Assembly: GCA_910587785.1 (NCBI GenBank) | Contig: CAJUOA010000086.1 | Coordinates: forward strand, 1 to 14,401 | From: an uncultured Oscillospiraceae bacterium | GTDB taxonomy: Bacteria > Bacillota > Clostridia > Oscillospirales > Oscillospiraceae | Reading direction: 5' to 3' | Length of the DNA stretch: 14,401 bases | Shown: positions 6,904 to 14,140 of the stretch, piece after piece | Layout of the letters: each line of letters opens with the position of its first letter | How positions within the stretch are numbered: the first letter of the stretch is position 1 | Program-made: the position numbers and the translations under genes | The notes under the pieces: model-generated | Databases searched by the model: none | What the model was told of the DNA's origin: nothing | The model's input: only the letters and a program-made list of their open reading frames with translations

Positions 6904-7232
6904 GGGCCCGGCTGGAGGGCATCCTGGCCCGGTATGGACAGGACGCGGTGCTCACGGACCGGGAGACCGGCGGAGAGCGGCGCGTGCGGGCCTTCGTCCA
7001 GCCTGTCCTCAAAAAGCGGGAGGACCTCCCCGCCCAGGCCACGGCCCTGGGGGCGGTCAGCCGGGAGCGGTGGCTCTATATCGGCGGCGGCTCCCAGAGC
7101 CTGAGGGCCGGGGACGGCGTGGCCTGCGGCGGACTGCGGCTGGTGGTCCAGGAGGCCCGGAGCGTGCCCTGGGGCGGCGGGACCCTCTACTGGTGGGCCC
7201 TCCTGCGGAAGGAAAAGGAGAAAGCGGTATGA
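6900..7232 (+). CDS. Head-closure/neck protein
   Basis: This 110-residue protein starts at ATG 6900, overlapping the stop of the adaptor gene (ATGA). The pattern of a YGQ.. start, a strand FVQPVLKK, then RWLYIGG, AGDGV, LRLVVQEARSV and finally LYWWALL matches small Firmicutes neck proteins placed between adaptor and tail-terminator genes. It is likely to be a beta-barrel stopper that retains DNA in the filled head. The next gene starts within its stop codon, so three successive genes are tightly coupled. Confidence 0.68.
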   Translation: MRARLEGILARYGQDAVLTDRETGGERRVRAFVQPVLKKREDLPAQATALGAVSRERWLYIGGGSQSLRAGDGVACGGLRLVVQEARSVPWGGGTLYWWALLRKEKEKAV

Positions 7233-7732
7233 GCGGACTGGAACAGGTGAAACGGGCTATCGCCGGGGCTTTGGAGAAGGCCGGGATCGCCGCGAGACTG
7301 GCCTTCGAGCCCGGATGGGCCAAGGGGTACAGCGGGCCGGTGGTGGCCGTGGGGCTCCGCCGGGGGGAGAGCCGGGGCGGCGCCCTGAGCAGCTACCTGG
7401 GACAGCAGGAGGACCCCGAGACCAGGGACTGCCGGGAAGTCTACGGGATGCGCATGGAGCTAACGCTGTCCCTGGACATCTATTGCCCGGCGGGAGAGGG
7501 GGCCTCCGGCTGTGAGGGGGCGCTGGAGAAGATGCACCAGGTGCTCCTGGAGGGCCTCCCCTCCGGACTGCGGCCCGCAGAGCTGAAGTGGGAGGAGACC
7601 GGCTGGGACGAGGATACCGCCATGTTTTTACTGCCGGTGAGCCTTGCCTGCGGCGCGTACTTCACGGCGGCGGCCTCGGAGGACGGGCTTCTTCTGACCG
7701 ATTTTATTTTGAAAGGTGTTGTGACCAAATGA
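7229..7732 (+). CDS. Tail terminator/completion protein
   Basis: This 167-residue protein starts at ATG 7229, overlapping the previous stop by ATGA; AAGGAG lies 8 bases upstream. It opens with a helix (LEQVKRAIAGALEKAG). Beta strands follow (PVVAVGLRRGE, YGMRMELTLSLDIYC), then a second helix (CEGALEKMHQVLLEGL) and final strands. This is the arrangement usual for proteins that cap the tail tube at its head-proximal end. It is placed immediately before the sheath gene, as expected. The family is not identified by name; the call is positional plus fold pattern. Confidence 0.65.
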   Translation: MSGLEQVKRAIAGALEKAGIAARLAFEPGWAKGYSGPVVAVGLRRGESRGGALSSYLGQQEDPETRDCREVYGMRMELTLSLDIYCPAGEGASGCEGALEKMHQVLLEGLPSGLRPAELKWEETGWDEDTAMFLLPVSLACGAYFTAAASEDGLLLTDFILKGVVTK

Positions 7733-8787
7733 ACCATATCATCCATGAGCGTCCGGGGGTCTACTCCTCTTATGACGCTTCCACCATCATCCGGGGCGGC
7801 AGGGCCGTCCGGACCATCGGCGTGGCCGCGAAGAGCTCCGCCGGGACCAAGGGGGTCCCTGTGACCCTCACCAGCTATGAGGCGGGGCTCACCGCCTTCG
7901 GCGAGGACGCCGCGGAGGCCCAGGGCATGTCCACGATCCTGCGCCTGTTGTTTCTGGGCGGCGCGTCCACGGTGGTGGCCGTGGCTGTGGACGGCGAGGA
8001 CTACGCCGGGGCCTTCTCCGCCCTCGAGACGGTGGAGGACGTGCAGGTCATCGTCTGCGACAGCGGGGAGCTGACCGTCCACCAGGCCCTGCGCACCAGC
8101 GTGGAGGCCGCCTCCGCCGCGCGGCGGGAGCGCATCGCCGTGGTGGGCATGAGCGGCGCGGATACCACGGCGCTCACCGGCCGGGCGAAGGCCCTCAACA
8201 GCGAGCGGATGGTCCTGGTGGGGCCCGATGTGATCGCAAGCGACGGGAAGGCACTCTCCGGCGTCTTCGCCGCGGCGGCAGTGGCGGCGGCTGTCGCCGT
8301 CACCAGGGACCCGGCGGTTCCCCTCAACGGCACCCGCCTGCCGGGGCTGGGCGGCGTCGGTGAGCAGTACGGGGACAACGAGGTCGACCTGCTGGTCCGG
8401 GGCGGCGTCACGCCTTTGGAGGCCCTGGGGGGCGTGGTCTCCCCGGTCCGGGGCATCACCACCCACACCACAACCGGCGGTGCGCAGGATATCACCTGGC
8501 GGGAGCTGACCACGATCCTCATTGTCGACGATGTGGTGCCCTCCATCCGACAGAGTTTGCGCAGCCGGTTCAGCCAGACCAAGAACACCGTCCAGACCCG
8601 GGGAGCCATCCGCTCCCAGGTCATCGTGGAGCTGGAGAGCAAGCTGCGGGCCGAGACCATCGACAGCTACGGGGATGTGACCGTCTCCGTCTACGACCAG
8701 GACCCCACGGTGTGCCTGGTGGAGTTCGGCTTCGCCGTGGCCCACGGGCTCAACCAGATCTATCTCACCGCCCACATCACGATTTAA
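7729..8787 (+). CDS. Contractile tail sheath protein (XkdK type)
   Basis: The sheath surrounds the tube and contracts to drive it through a cell envelope. The N-terminus has the typical ERPGVYSSYDAS stretch used in the inter-subunit mesh. The C-terminal part, from GITTHTT to the ending LNQIYLTAHITI, matches known sheaths. At 352 residues it is about 100 shorter than PBSX XkdK, as in compact sheaths lacking an inserted outer domain. ATG 7729 overlaps the previous stop (ATGA). The frame stays open further upstream, but the conserved N-terminus fixes this start. Presence of a sheath makes this a contractile, myovirus-like tail. Confidence 0.92.
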   Translation: MNHIIHERPGVYSSYDASTIIRGGRAVRTIGVAAKSSAGTKGVPVTLTSYEAGLTAFGEDAAEAQGMSTILRLLFLGGASTVVAVAVDGEDYAGAFSALETVEDVQVIVCDSGELTVHQALRTSVEAASAARRERIAVVGMSGADTTALTGRAKALNSERMVLVGPDVIASDGKALSGVFAAAAVAAAVAVTRDPAVPLNGTRLPGLGGVGEQYGDNEVDLLVRGGVTPLEALGGVVSPVRGITTHTTTGGAQDITWRELTTILIVDDVVPSIRQSLRSRFSQTKNTVQTRGAIRSQVIVELESKLRAETIDSYGDVTVSVYDQDPTVCLVEFGFAVAHGLNQIYLTAHITI

Positions 8788-8799
8788 GGAGGATTGGAT

Positions 8800-9189
8800 A
8801 TGGAAGTGACAGGTTTTCCTACCAGCTGTGACATCTACCTGGAGCTGGACGGCCGGAAGGTGGCCGTGGTCCAGAGCTACACCGCTAAGGCCACCAAGAC
8901 CAGTCAGGTGGTGGAGGCCTTCGGCGAGAGCGAGCCGGTGGCGACCATCAACGGGCAGAGCAAGTATGTGCTGGAGCTGACCCGGCTCTACGCCACCGAC
9001 GACGCCATCAGCGACGGCATCGACTTCTTCGCCCTGGAGGACTTCTCTCTGGTCATCTCCAAGCCGGACCGGAAGGTCATCTACAGCGGCTGTCAGTGGA
9101 GCGCCATCCAGGAGGAGGGCAAAGTCGGTTCCATGGTGGCGGAGAAGGTCACGGTGGTGGCTACCGGCCGCATTGAGGTGGCCGCCTGA
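8800..9189 (+). CDS. Tail tube protein (XkdM type)
   Basis: This 129-residue protein would stack as rings to form the inner tube. It shows the mostly beta pattern of tube proteins: CDIYLELDGRKVAVVQSYTA, YVLELTRLYATDD and FSLVISKPDRKVIYSGCQW, then VAEKVTVVATGRIEV at the end. It follows the sheath gene, as in PBSX. AAGGAGG (8786-8792) lies 7 bases before ATG 8800, so the TTG six bases further up is not used. The next gene starts in its stop codon (TGATG). The family match is good. Confidence 0.88.
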   Translation: MEVTGFPTSCDIYLELDGRKVAVVQSYTAKATKTSQVVEAFGESEPVATINGQSKYVLELTRLYATDDAISDGIDFFALEDFSLVISKPDRKVIYSGCQWSAIQEEGKVGSMVAEKVTVVATGRIEVAA

Positions 9190-10052
9190 TGGAGGAGCTG
9201 GAGCGCTTGCAGTTGAACATCCAGCTTCCGGCGGGGGCCCTGGAGGGCTTCACCCGGCTGGCGGAACAGCTCCGGCTGCTGGCGGAGGCCCTGGGCGGGG
9301 GCGGGCAGATGCCCGCCTCCCTCCAGACCGCCCGGACGGTCCCGCTGGAGCGGGGGGAGAACACGGCCTTTGACCTGGAGCGGTTCCGGGAGATGGGGCA
9401 GGGGCCCCGGGAGCCGGAGGCCGTCCGGACGGACGGGCGGGACATCGCCGGGGCCGAGGCGGCGGAGAGCGAGGTCCGGCGGTCCGTGGAGGAGCCGGAC
9501 GGGGCCTGGGAGGACGGCGGAGAGGCGGCGGTCTCTGCGCCGGTGGAGAGCGTTGCTTCGGGCCTTTCTGAGGGGGAGAAAGAGGAGGTGCCGCCGGTCC
9601 AGGAACTGCCGTCCGAGGTGCCGGAGGAAAAGCTGAGACCCGAGGAGGCCGGTGGCCGGGAGCTGGACGCCGTTCCCCTTCGGGCGGAGGTGGAGGCGCG
9701 GCCCGCCGAGGCTGTCTCCGCAGGCCGGGAGCCGGATACCCCGGTCCCCGACGCCCCGGCAGTCCGGATGGAGCCGGACAGTCAGATCCCTGCGGCGGAG
9801 GCGGTCTGGGCCGGGCCCGACGGTCCGGGACCGGAGGTCCGGGCCGCTCAGGAGGAGGTGCGGCGGGCCTTGGAGACGCCTCCCGGCGCGGTGGCGGAGC
9901 TCACGGCGGAGCCGGAGGCGCTGAAAAGCCGCTGGACGGGCGTGGCGGAGGAGCTGGTGGCGGCGGGGCCCGCGCCCCTCACCGCCGAGTCCGTGTCCCT
10001 GGCCTTCCGGCGGGACGGGCGGCGCTATGACTGCGGATTCCCGCTGTATTGA
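9189..10052 (+). CDS. Unrecognised Pro/Glu-rich tail protein in the tape-measure position
   Basis: I do not recognise this 287-residue protein. It has three parts. Residues 1-36 form an amphipathic, Leu-rich helix. Residues about 40-265 are low in aromatic residues and rich in Glu, Pro, Ala, Gly and Val, with five in-frame copies of GAGCCGGA coding EPE or EPD, so probably disordered. The last 20 residues (ESVSLAFRRDGRRYDCGFPL, then Y) look conserved and folded. In PBSX this position holds a tail chaperone and a tape measure of well over 1000 residues; neither is present here. It could be a minimal tape measure, a chaperone-type protein, or a baseplate adaptor. It is coupled to the tube gene by TGATG. 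Confidence 0.7.
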   Translation: MEELERLQLNIQLPAGALEGFTRLAEQLRLLAEALGGGGQMPASLQTARTVPLERGENTAFDLERFREMGQGPREPEAVRTDGRDIAGAEAAESEVRRSVEEPDGAWEDGGEAAVSAPVESVASGLSEGEKEEVPPVQELPSEVPEEKLRPEEAGGRELDAVPLRAEVEARPAEAVSAGREPDTPVPDAPAVRMEPDSQIPAAEAVWAGPDGPGPEVRAAQEEVRRALETPPGAVAELTAEPEALKSRWTGVAEELVAAGPAPLTAESVSLAFRRDGRRYDCGFPLY

Positions 10053-10066
10053 AGGAGGTGCGCAGG

Positions 10067-10639
10067 ATGCTTTTGACCCCGATGCGCTACAAAAATTACA
10101 TCTGGCCCCACAATCCCGCCACCTATTCCATCTCCTATGAGCGGCAGGTGGCGGTCCACAAGGTGCCCTTCGGGCGGTATTGTATGCAGGATCTGGGGAT
10201 GAGCTGCCGGGTGATCCGGGGACAGGGGGAGTTCGCCGGGGAGGACGCCTACGAGGAGTTCAAACGGCTGGCCTCCGCCTTCTATGAGGACGGGCCGGGG
10301 CTTCTCATCCACCCGCTGTGGCAGATTTCCAACGCCTACTTCACCGCGCTGAAGCTGGAGCAGGAACCCCTGCCGGACTACGTACGCTACAGCTTCGAGT
10401 TCCGGGAGCGCTTCGACGGGTACGGGGAGGAGCTTACGGAGGTTTCCAGGAATGGAGCGGGCTCCCCTGTCCGGCGGGCGGAGACGCCGGAGGTCCGGCA
10501 CACGGTGGCAAGCGGAGACACCCTCTGGGGCATCGCGCGGCAGTACAACGTGGCCCTGGAGGACCTGCTGGCCGTCAACTCCGGCATCAAAAACCCCAAC
10601 TTTATCCGGCTGGGAGATCAGGTGGTGGTCCCATGCTGA
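10067..10639 (+). CDS. LysM-containing baseplate/tail protein (XkdP type)
   Basis: The 190-residue protein has an N-terminal phage domain (about 1-125), with SISYERQVAVHKVPFG and a later PDYVRYSFEFRERFDGY strand region. It ends with a complete LysM fold (143-190): HTVASGDTLWGIARQYNV, a helix, then NPNFIRLGDQVVVP. LysM in this family probably holds the hub together or contacts peptidoglycan. AAGGAGGTG (10052-10060) lies 6 bases before ATG 10067, and this ribosome site sits at the stop of the previous gene. Its last codons overlap the next gene's ATG. Placement before the gpD-like hub gene matches PBSX. Confidence 0.88.
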   Translation: MLLTPMRYKNYIWPHNPATYSISYERQVAVHKVPFGRYCMQDLGMSCRVIRGQGEFAGEDAYEEFKRLASAFYEDGPGLLIHPLWQISNAYFTALKLEQEPLPDYVRYSFEFRERFDGYGEELTEVSRNGAGSPVRRAETPEVRHTVASGDTLWGIARQYNVALEDLLAVNSGIKNPNFIRLGDQVVVPC

Positions 10640-11571
10640 CATTCCAGGTGGAGACCTATGACGGCGGCTGTTACCAGCTGCCCATGCTCCTGCGGTGGGA
10701 TCTGGAGCTGACGGGGGGCGTGCCCTGCGACAGCCTCTCCGTCACCTGCCTGTACGACAAGGGGATGGCCGACGTTCTGCCCAGGGCCACCCGGTTCACC
10801 GCCGCCTGGGGCGGGGAGACCATGCTCCGGGGCGTGGTGGACGCCTACGAGATCTCCATGTCCGAGCGGGGCCTGCTGGCCACCGTGGAGGGCCGGGGGA
10901 TGGCGGCGCTCCTGCTGGACAACGAGTCGGAGGCCGTGACCTACGAGCGGGCCACGCTGGGGGAGGTGCTGGGCGGCCATGTCTCCCCCTACGGCATCTC
11001 CGTGGGGCGGCGGCAGGATGTCTCCGGGGACGGCTATGTGGTCACCTCCGGGTCCAGCCAGTGGAAGGCCCTGCAGGGGTTCACCCGGCGCTTCGGCGGC
11101 TTTGACCCCTACTTCACCCGGGAGGGGACGCTGATGGTAGAGCCCCTGTGGGGCAGCGGGAAGACCTTGCAGGTGGACGATGGCACCCCCCTGCTCTCCC
11201 TCCAGAAGCGGGAACAGCGCTACGGCGTCATCTCCGAGGTGCTCATCCAGGACAAGGTCCAGGGCATCAGCCACAGCGTGGAGAACGCCGCCTTCAAGGC
11301 CGCCGGAGGACAGCGGCGGCATGTGCTCTATATGCCCCGGAGCACCGCCGATTCCAGGCGCTACACCGGGCAGTATCAGATCGCCCAGTCCGCGCTGGAA
11401 CAGGTGGAGATCGTTCTGGTCCTGCCCCGGGCCTTCGCCGCCTTCCCGGGGGACCGGGTCTCTCTGGGCTGCGGCAGGCTGGGGCTTGCGGGGAGCTATG
11501 AGGTGGTCTCTGCCCGCAGCCGCCTGGATGAGGACGGGGAGCGGACAGAGATCGTATTAAGTGTGAGGTGA
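10633..11571 (+). CDS. Baseplate hub, late control gene D-like (XkdQ type)
   Basis: This 312-residue protein begins at ATG 10633 inside the end of the LysM gene. It corresponds to the gpD/gp27 hub, which joins the tube to the central spike. Features include ATRFTAAWGGETMLRGVVDAYEIS near the start, VEGRGMAALLLDNESE, a mid segment with WKALQGFTRRFGGFDPYF, and a final AFPGDRVSLGCGRLGLAGSYEVVSA barrel-like strand run. Length and order agree with XkdQ (about 325 residues). It follows the LysM gene and precedes the spike gene, the order seen in PBSX-like tails. Confidence 0.85.
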   Translation: MLTFQVETYDGGCYQLPMLLRWDLELTGGVPCDSLSVTCLYDKGMADVLPRATRFTAAWGGETMLRGVVDAYEISMSERGLLATVEGRGMAALLLDNESEAVTYERATLGEVLGGHVSPYGISVGRRQDVSGDGYVVTSGSSQWKALQGFTRRFGGFDPYFTREGTLMVEPLWGSGKTLQVDDGTPLLSLQKREQRYGVISEVLIQDKVQGISHSVENAAFKAAGGQRRHVLYMPRSTADSRRYTGQYQIAQSALEQVEIVLVLPRAFAAFPGDRVSLGCGRLGLAGSYEVVSARSRLDEDGERTEIVLSVR

Positions 11572-11581
11572 TGAAGAACAT

Positions 11582-12085
11582 ATGTGGCTATCCAAAGCGC
11601 TGACCCTCCAGAGGGCGGCGGAACAGGAGGGCACCGCCGCCGACATGGGCGTGACCACCATCGGCGGCGGCAGTGCCAGCGTGATGACCCGGGGGGAGCA
11701 GCGGGACCTGGAGGTCTTTGCCCCCGGCGGGCTCATCTGGCAGCCCAGGGCCGGGGATACCGTGCTGGTGGTCAAGGGCGGCGTGGGCTGTCAGGAGCGA
11801 TGCGTGGTGGCGGCGGAGACCTCTGCCGCCACACCGGTGGACATGAAGCCCGGGGAGCTGTTCCTCTACGCCTGCAACGGAGCCTCCGTCTTCCTCAGGG
11901 GCGACGGGACCATCGCCGTGGAGGGCGATGTGTCCCTCAAGGGCGATGCGGACGTGGAGGGGAACGTGTCCATCGTGGGAAACCTGGAGGTCCGGGGGAA
12001 TGTGAAGCTCCAGGGCGCGGTGGAGATCAGCGGCTCCCTCACCATCAACGGCGAGCCCTACCGGCCCTGCCGGTGCGGCATGTAG
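11582..12085 (+). CDS. Baseplate spike with hexapeptide beta-helix and Cys-x-Cys tip
   Basis: The 167-residue protein has an N-terminal OB-fold-like part, about residues 20-80 (VTTIGGG, then WQPRAGDTVLVV). It continues with a strictly periodic stretch: Gly recurs every six residues at 109, 115, 121, 127, 133, 139, 145, 151 and 157, each followed by a G-x-h-x-h-x pattern. This is the signature of a trimeric beta-helix needle such as gpV/gp5 spikes. It ends RPCRCGM, with C163 and C165 at the tip. Known phage spikes hold an iron ion with His-x-His at this place. A GGTGA site lies 10 bases before ATG 11582. Its role is to pierce the target envelope. Confidence 0.85.
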   Translation: MWLSKALTLQRAAEQEGTAADMGVTTIGGGSASVMTRGEQRDLEVFAPGGLIWQPRAGDTVLVVKGGVGCQERCVVAAETSAATPVDMKPGELFLYACNGASVFLRGDGTIAVEGDVSLKGDADVEGNVSIVGNLEVRGNVKLQGAVEISGSLTINGEPYRPCRCGM

Positions 12086-12096
12086 GGAGGGAGAGC

Positions 12097-12441
12097 GTGG
12101 AGACAAAACTCATCAACGGCGACTATGTGGCCAACGGCCTGGGCGGCGTGGTGCGCTGCAAGGGGGACGAGGCCCTGCTGGCACGGGTCCTCTACCGCCT
12201 CACCGCCCGGCGGGGGCAGTTTCCGCCGATGCCCGCACTGGGGAGCAGGCTGTACCTGCTGGGGCGGGAGAGCGTGGCCCAGCGGCCCTCGGCGGCCCGG
12301 CTGTACGTGGCTGAGGCCCTGGCGGAGGAGGATGTGAACGTTACAGACGTACAGCTGGGCCCTGCCGGGGAGGGGCGGATGGAGGTCACCGTCTCCCTGG
12401 AGTACCGGGGGACGGACCTGACCATCACATTGACTGTATAG
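12097..12441 (+). CDS. gp25/W-like baseplate wedge protein (XkdS type)
   Basis: This 114-residue protein starts at GTG 12097, with AGGGAGG six bases upstream; the frame continues upstream, but the ribosome site fixes this start. The segment LYRLTARRGQFPPMPALGSRLYLL is characteristic of gp25-like wedge proteins, including the PPMP...G core, and the C-terminal strand pair (MEVTVSLEYRGTDLTITLTV) fits. gp25-like proteins help build the baseplate ring and seed sheath assembly. The gene lies between spike and baseplate J, as is usual. Confidence 0.87.
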   Translation: METKLINGDYVANGLGGVVRCKGDEALLARVLYRLTARRGQFPPMPALGSRLYLLGRESVAQRPSAARLYVAEALAEEDVNVTDVQLGPAGEGRMEVTVSLEYRGTDLTITLTV

Positions 12442-12456
12442 TGAGGAGTGAGAACT

Positions 12457-13518
12457 GTGGGAAAGACCATCGACGAGATCTATCAAGAAATGCTCTCTGT
12501 GTTCGGCGAAAAAAGCGGGTACCTGCCCAGCGCCTCCTGCGACCTGGCGGCCCGGCTGTACGCCGCGGCGGCACAGATCCAGGCCCTCTATCTCCAGGCC
12601 CAGTGGCTTCTGGACCAGAGCTTCCCTCAGACCGCCCGGGCGGACTACCTGGACCGCCACGCCCAGCTCAGGGGCATCAGCCGGGCCATCGCCACCTGCG
12701 CCACCGGGACACTGCGCTTCGGCATCCAGGCGGCCATTGGCAGCGACCTGCCCATCGGCGCGGGCACGGTCTGCATGACCGGCACGGGCGTCCGCTTTGC
12801 TACCACGGAGGACGTGGTCCTGCGGGCGGGAGAGCTGTATGTGGACGCGCCCGCCATGGCGCTAGAGCCCGGCAAAGAGGGGAATGTGGCCCCGGAGACA
12901 GTGACCATCATGGCCGCCATGCCCGTGGGCATCCGGGCCTGCACCAACCCCGAGGCATTCAGCGGCGGCGACGACGCGGAGAGCGACGAGGCCCTGCGCC
13001 GCCGTCTGCTGGACAGCTACCGGCGGCTCCCAAACGGTGCCAACGCCGCCTACTACGAGCAGGCGGCGCTGTCCTTCACCGGCGTGGCCGCCGCTGTCGC
13101 TGTGCGCACGCCCAGAGGGGTGGGGACTGTGGACCTGTATGTGGCCACTGACGCGGGACTGCCTGATGCGGAGCTCCTCCAGGAAATCTACAGCTACCTT
13201 CAGGAAAAACGGGAAATCTCCGTGAACTTGCAGGTGCTTGCCCCGACGACGGCAAATGTCAATATTACGGTATCTATCCGCCCGGCGGCGGGCTTCACCT
13301 TCGCCCAGGCAAAGGAGGATGCCGAGGCCGCTCTGCGCGCCGCCTTCACCGGGGCACTGCTGGGCAAGGGGGTCACCTTGGCCTTCCTGGGGAACCTCCT
13401 CTATGACCTGGAGAGTGTGAGCAACTACCGGTTTGCCCTGCCGGCGTCAGACTTGGCGGCCAGATCGACAGTGCTCCCCAAGCTGGGGAATATCACGATC
13501 CGGGAACTGGGGGGCTGA
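12457..13518 (+). CDS. Baseplate J-like protein (XkdT type)
   Basis: The 353-residue protein belongs to the gpJ/gp6-like baseplate wedge family. The N-terminal segment FPQTARADYLDRHAQLRGISR (56-76) is the family hallmark. It is followed by the beta-rich region with VCMTGTGVRFATTEDV and by EAFSGGDDAESDEALRRRLLDSYRRLPNGANAAYYEQ, another typical stretch. GTG 12457 is chosen because GAGGAG (12443-12448) lies at proper distance; the upstream GTG 12448 overlaps that site. Its stop is separated by one base from the next ATG. Length agrees with XkdT. Confidence 0.92.
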   Translation: MGKTIDEIYQEMLSVFGEKSGYLPSASCDLAARLYAAAAQIQALYLQAQWLLDQSFPQTARADYLDRHAQLRGISRAIATCATGTLRFGIQAAIGSDLPIGAGTVCMTGTGVRFATTEDVVLRAGELYVDAPAMALEPGKEGNVAPETVTIMAAMPVGIRACTNPEAFSGGDDAESDEALRRRLLDSYRRLPNGANAAYYEQAALSFTGVAAAVAVRTPRGVGTVDLYVATDAGLPDAELLQEIYSYLQEKREISVNLQVLAPTTANVNITVSIRPAAGFTFAQAKEDAEAALRAAFTGALLGKGVTLAFLGNLLYDLESVSNYRFALPASDLAARSTVLPKLGNITIRELGG

Positions 13519-13519
13519 T

Positions 13520-14092
13520 ATGGGGGCGAGATATAGCGGCCATCTGCGGGAGCTGCTGCGGCCTTTGGGGGTCTACGACCTCTCGCCGGAGAGCCTCAGC
13601 GGCAGTGAATTGGAAGCTCTGGGGGCCGGTCTGGATGCGCTGAGCGACAGGCTGGACGATGTGGAGCGGGAGAGCGCCCTCTCCACCGCCCAAGGCGAGG
13701 GGCTGGACCGGTTGGAGGCGCTCTTTGCCCGCACGCCGGTCCACTATACCACCGAACTGCGCCGGGGGGCCATCGCCGCCCTCCTGCGCATCGGCGGGGA
13801 CAGCTTTACCCTCAGTGCGATCAATTCCGCCATCTCCGGGTGCGGCATCAACGCGTTGGTTGAAGAGAAGAATCAGGTCGGTTATGTCCGGGTCATCTTC
13901 CCGGACGTCGTCGGCATCCCGGACGGGATCGACCAGATCAAGGAGATCGTTCTCGATATCCTCCCCACCCATCTGGATGTGGAGTTCTACTTCCGCTTCC
14001 TGACTTGGGCGGAGTGCCACGCCCACCAGTACTCCTGGTCGATCGTCCAGGGGAAAAACTATACCTGGTACGAGTTCCAGTGCGCTATTTGA
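13520..14092 (+). CDS. DUF2313/tail protein I-like (XkdU type), last gene of the cassette
   Basis: This 190-residue protein starts one base after the baseplate J stop. The N-terminal helices (HLRELLRPLGVYDLSPESLSG and LSDRLDDVERESAL) and the middle RRGAIAALLRIGGDSFTLSAINSAISGCG are typical of tail protein I/DUF2313. These proteins link the wedge to tail fibres. The end contains three degenerate ten-residue units, with Trp at 163, 173 and 183 (LTWAECHAHQ, YSWSIVQGKN, YTWYEFQCAI). No fibre gene follows; a terminator comes 14 bases after the stop. The final part is slightly less GC-rich than the rest. Confidence 0.85.
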   Translation: MGARYSGHLRELLRPLGVYDLSPESLSGSELEALGAGLDALSDRLDDVERESALSTAQGEGLDRLEALFARTPVHYTTELRRGAIAALLRIGGDSFTLSAINSAISGCGINALVEEKNQVGYVRVIFPDVVGIPDGIDQIKEIVLDILPTHLDVEFYFRFLTWAECHAHQYSWSIVQGKNYTWYEFQCAI

Positions 14093-14105
14093 TAAAAGAT
14101 TTTTT

Positions 14106-14140
14106 GCCTATCCTCTTTTGCGGAGGATAGGCTTTTCTTT
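14106..14140 (+). terminator. Strong intrinsic terminator closing the phage cassette
   Basis: GCCTATCCTC (14106-14115) and GAGGATAGGC (14123-14132) form a perfect 10-bp stem with a 7-base loop, followed by a T-rich tail (TTTTCTTT). It lies 14 bases after the stop of the last tail gene, so rightward transcripts end here. It marks the natural end of the structural operon. Confidence 0.92.

Noticed and set aside
7480..8775. Leftward frame of 431 residues opposite the sheath gene
   Set aside because: Antisense shadow; the sheath frame is well supported.
1364..14092. R-type bacteriocin or extracellular contractile injection system without a head
   Set aside because: Terminase, portal, protease and major capsid genes are present and intact, so a DNA-filled head is expected.
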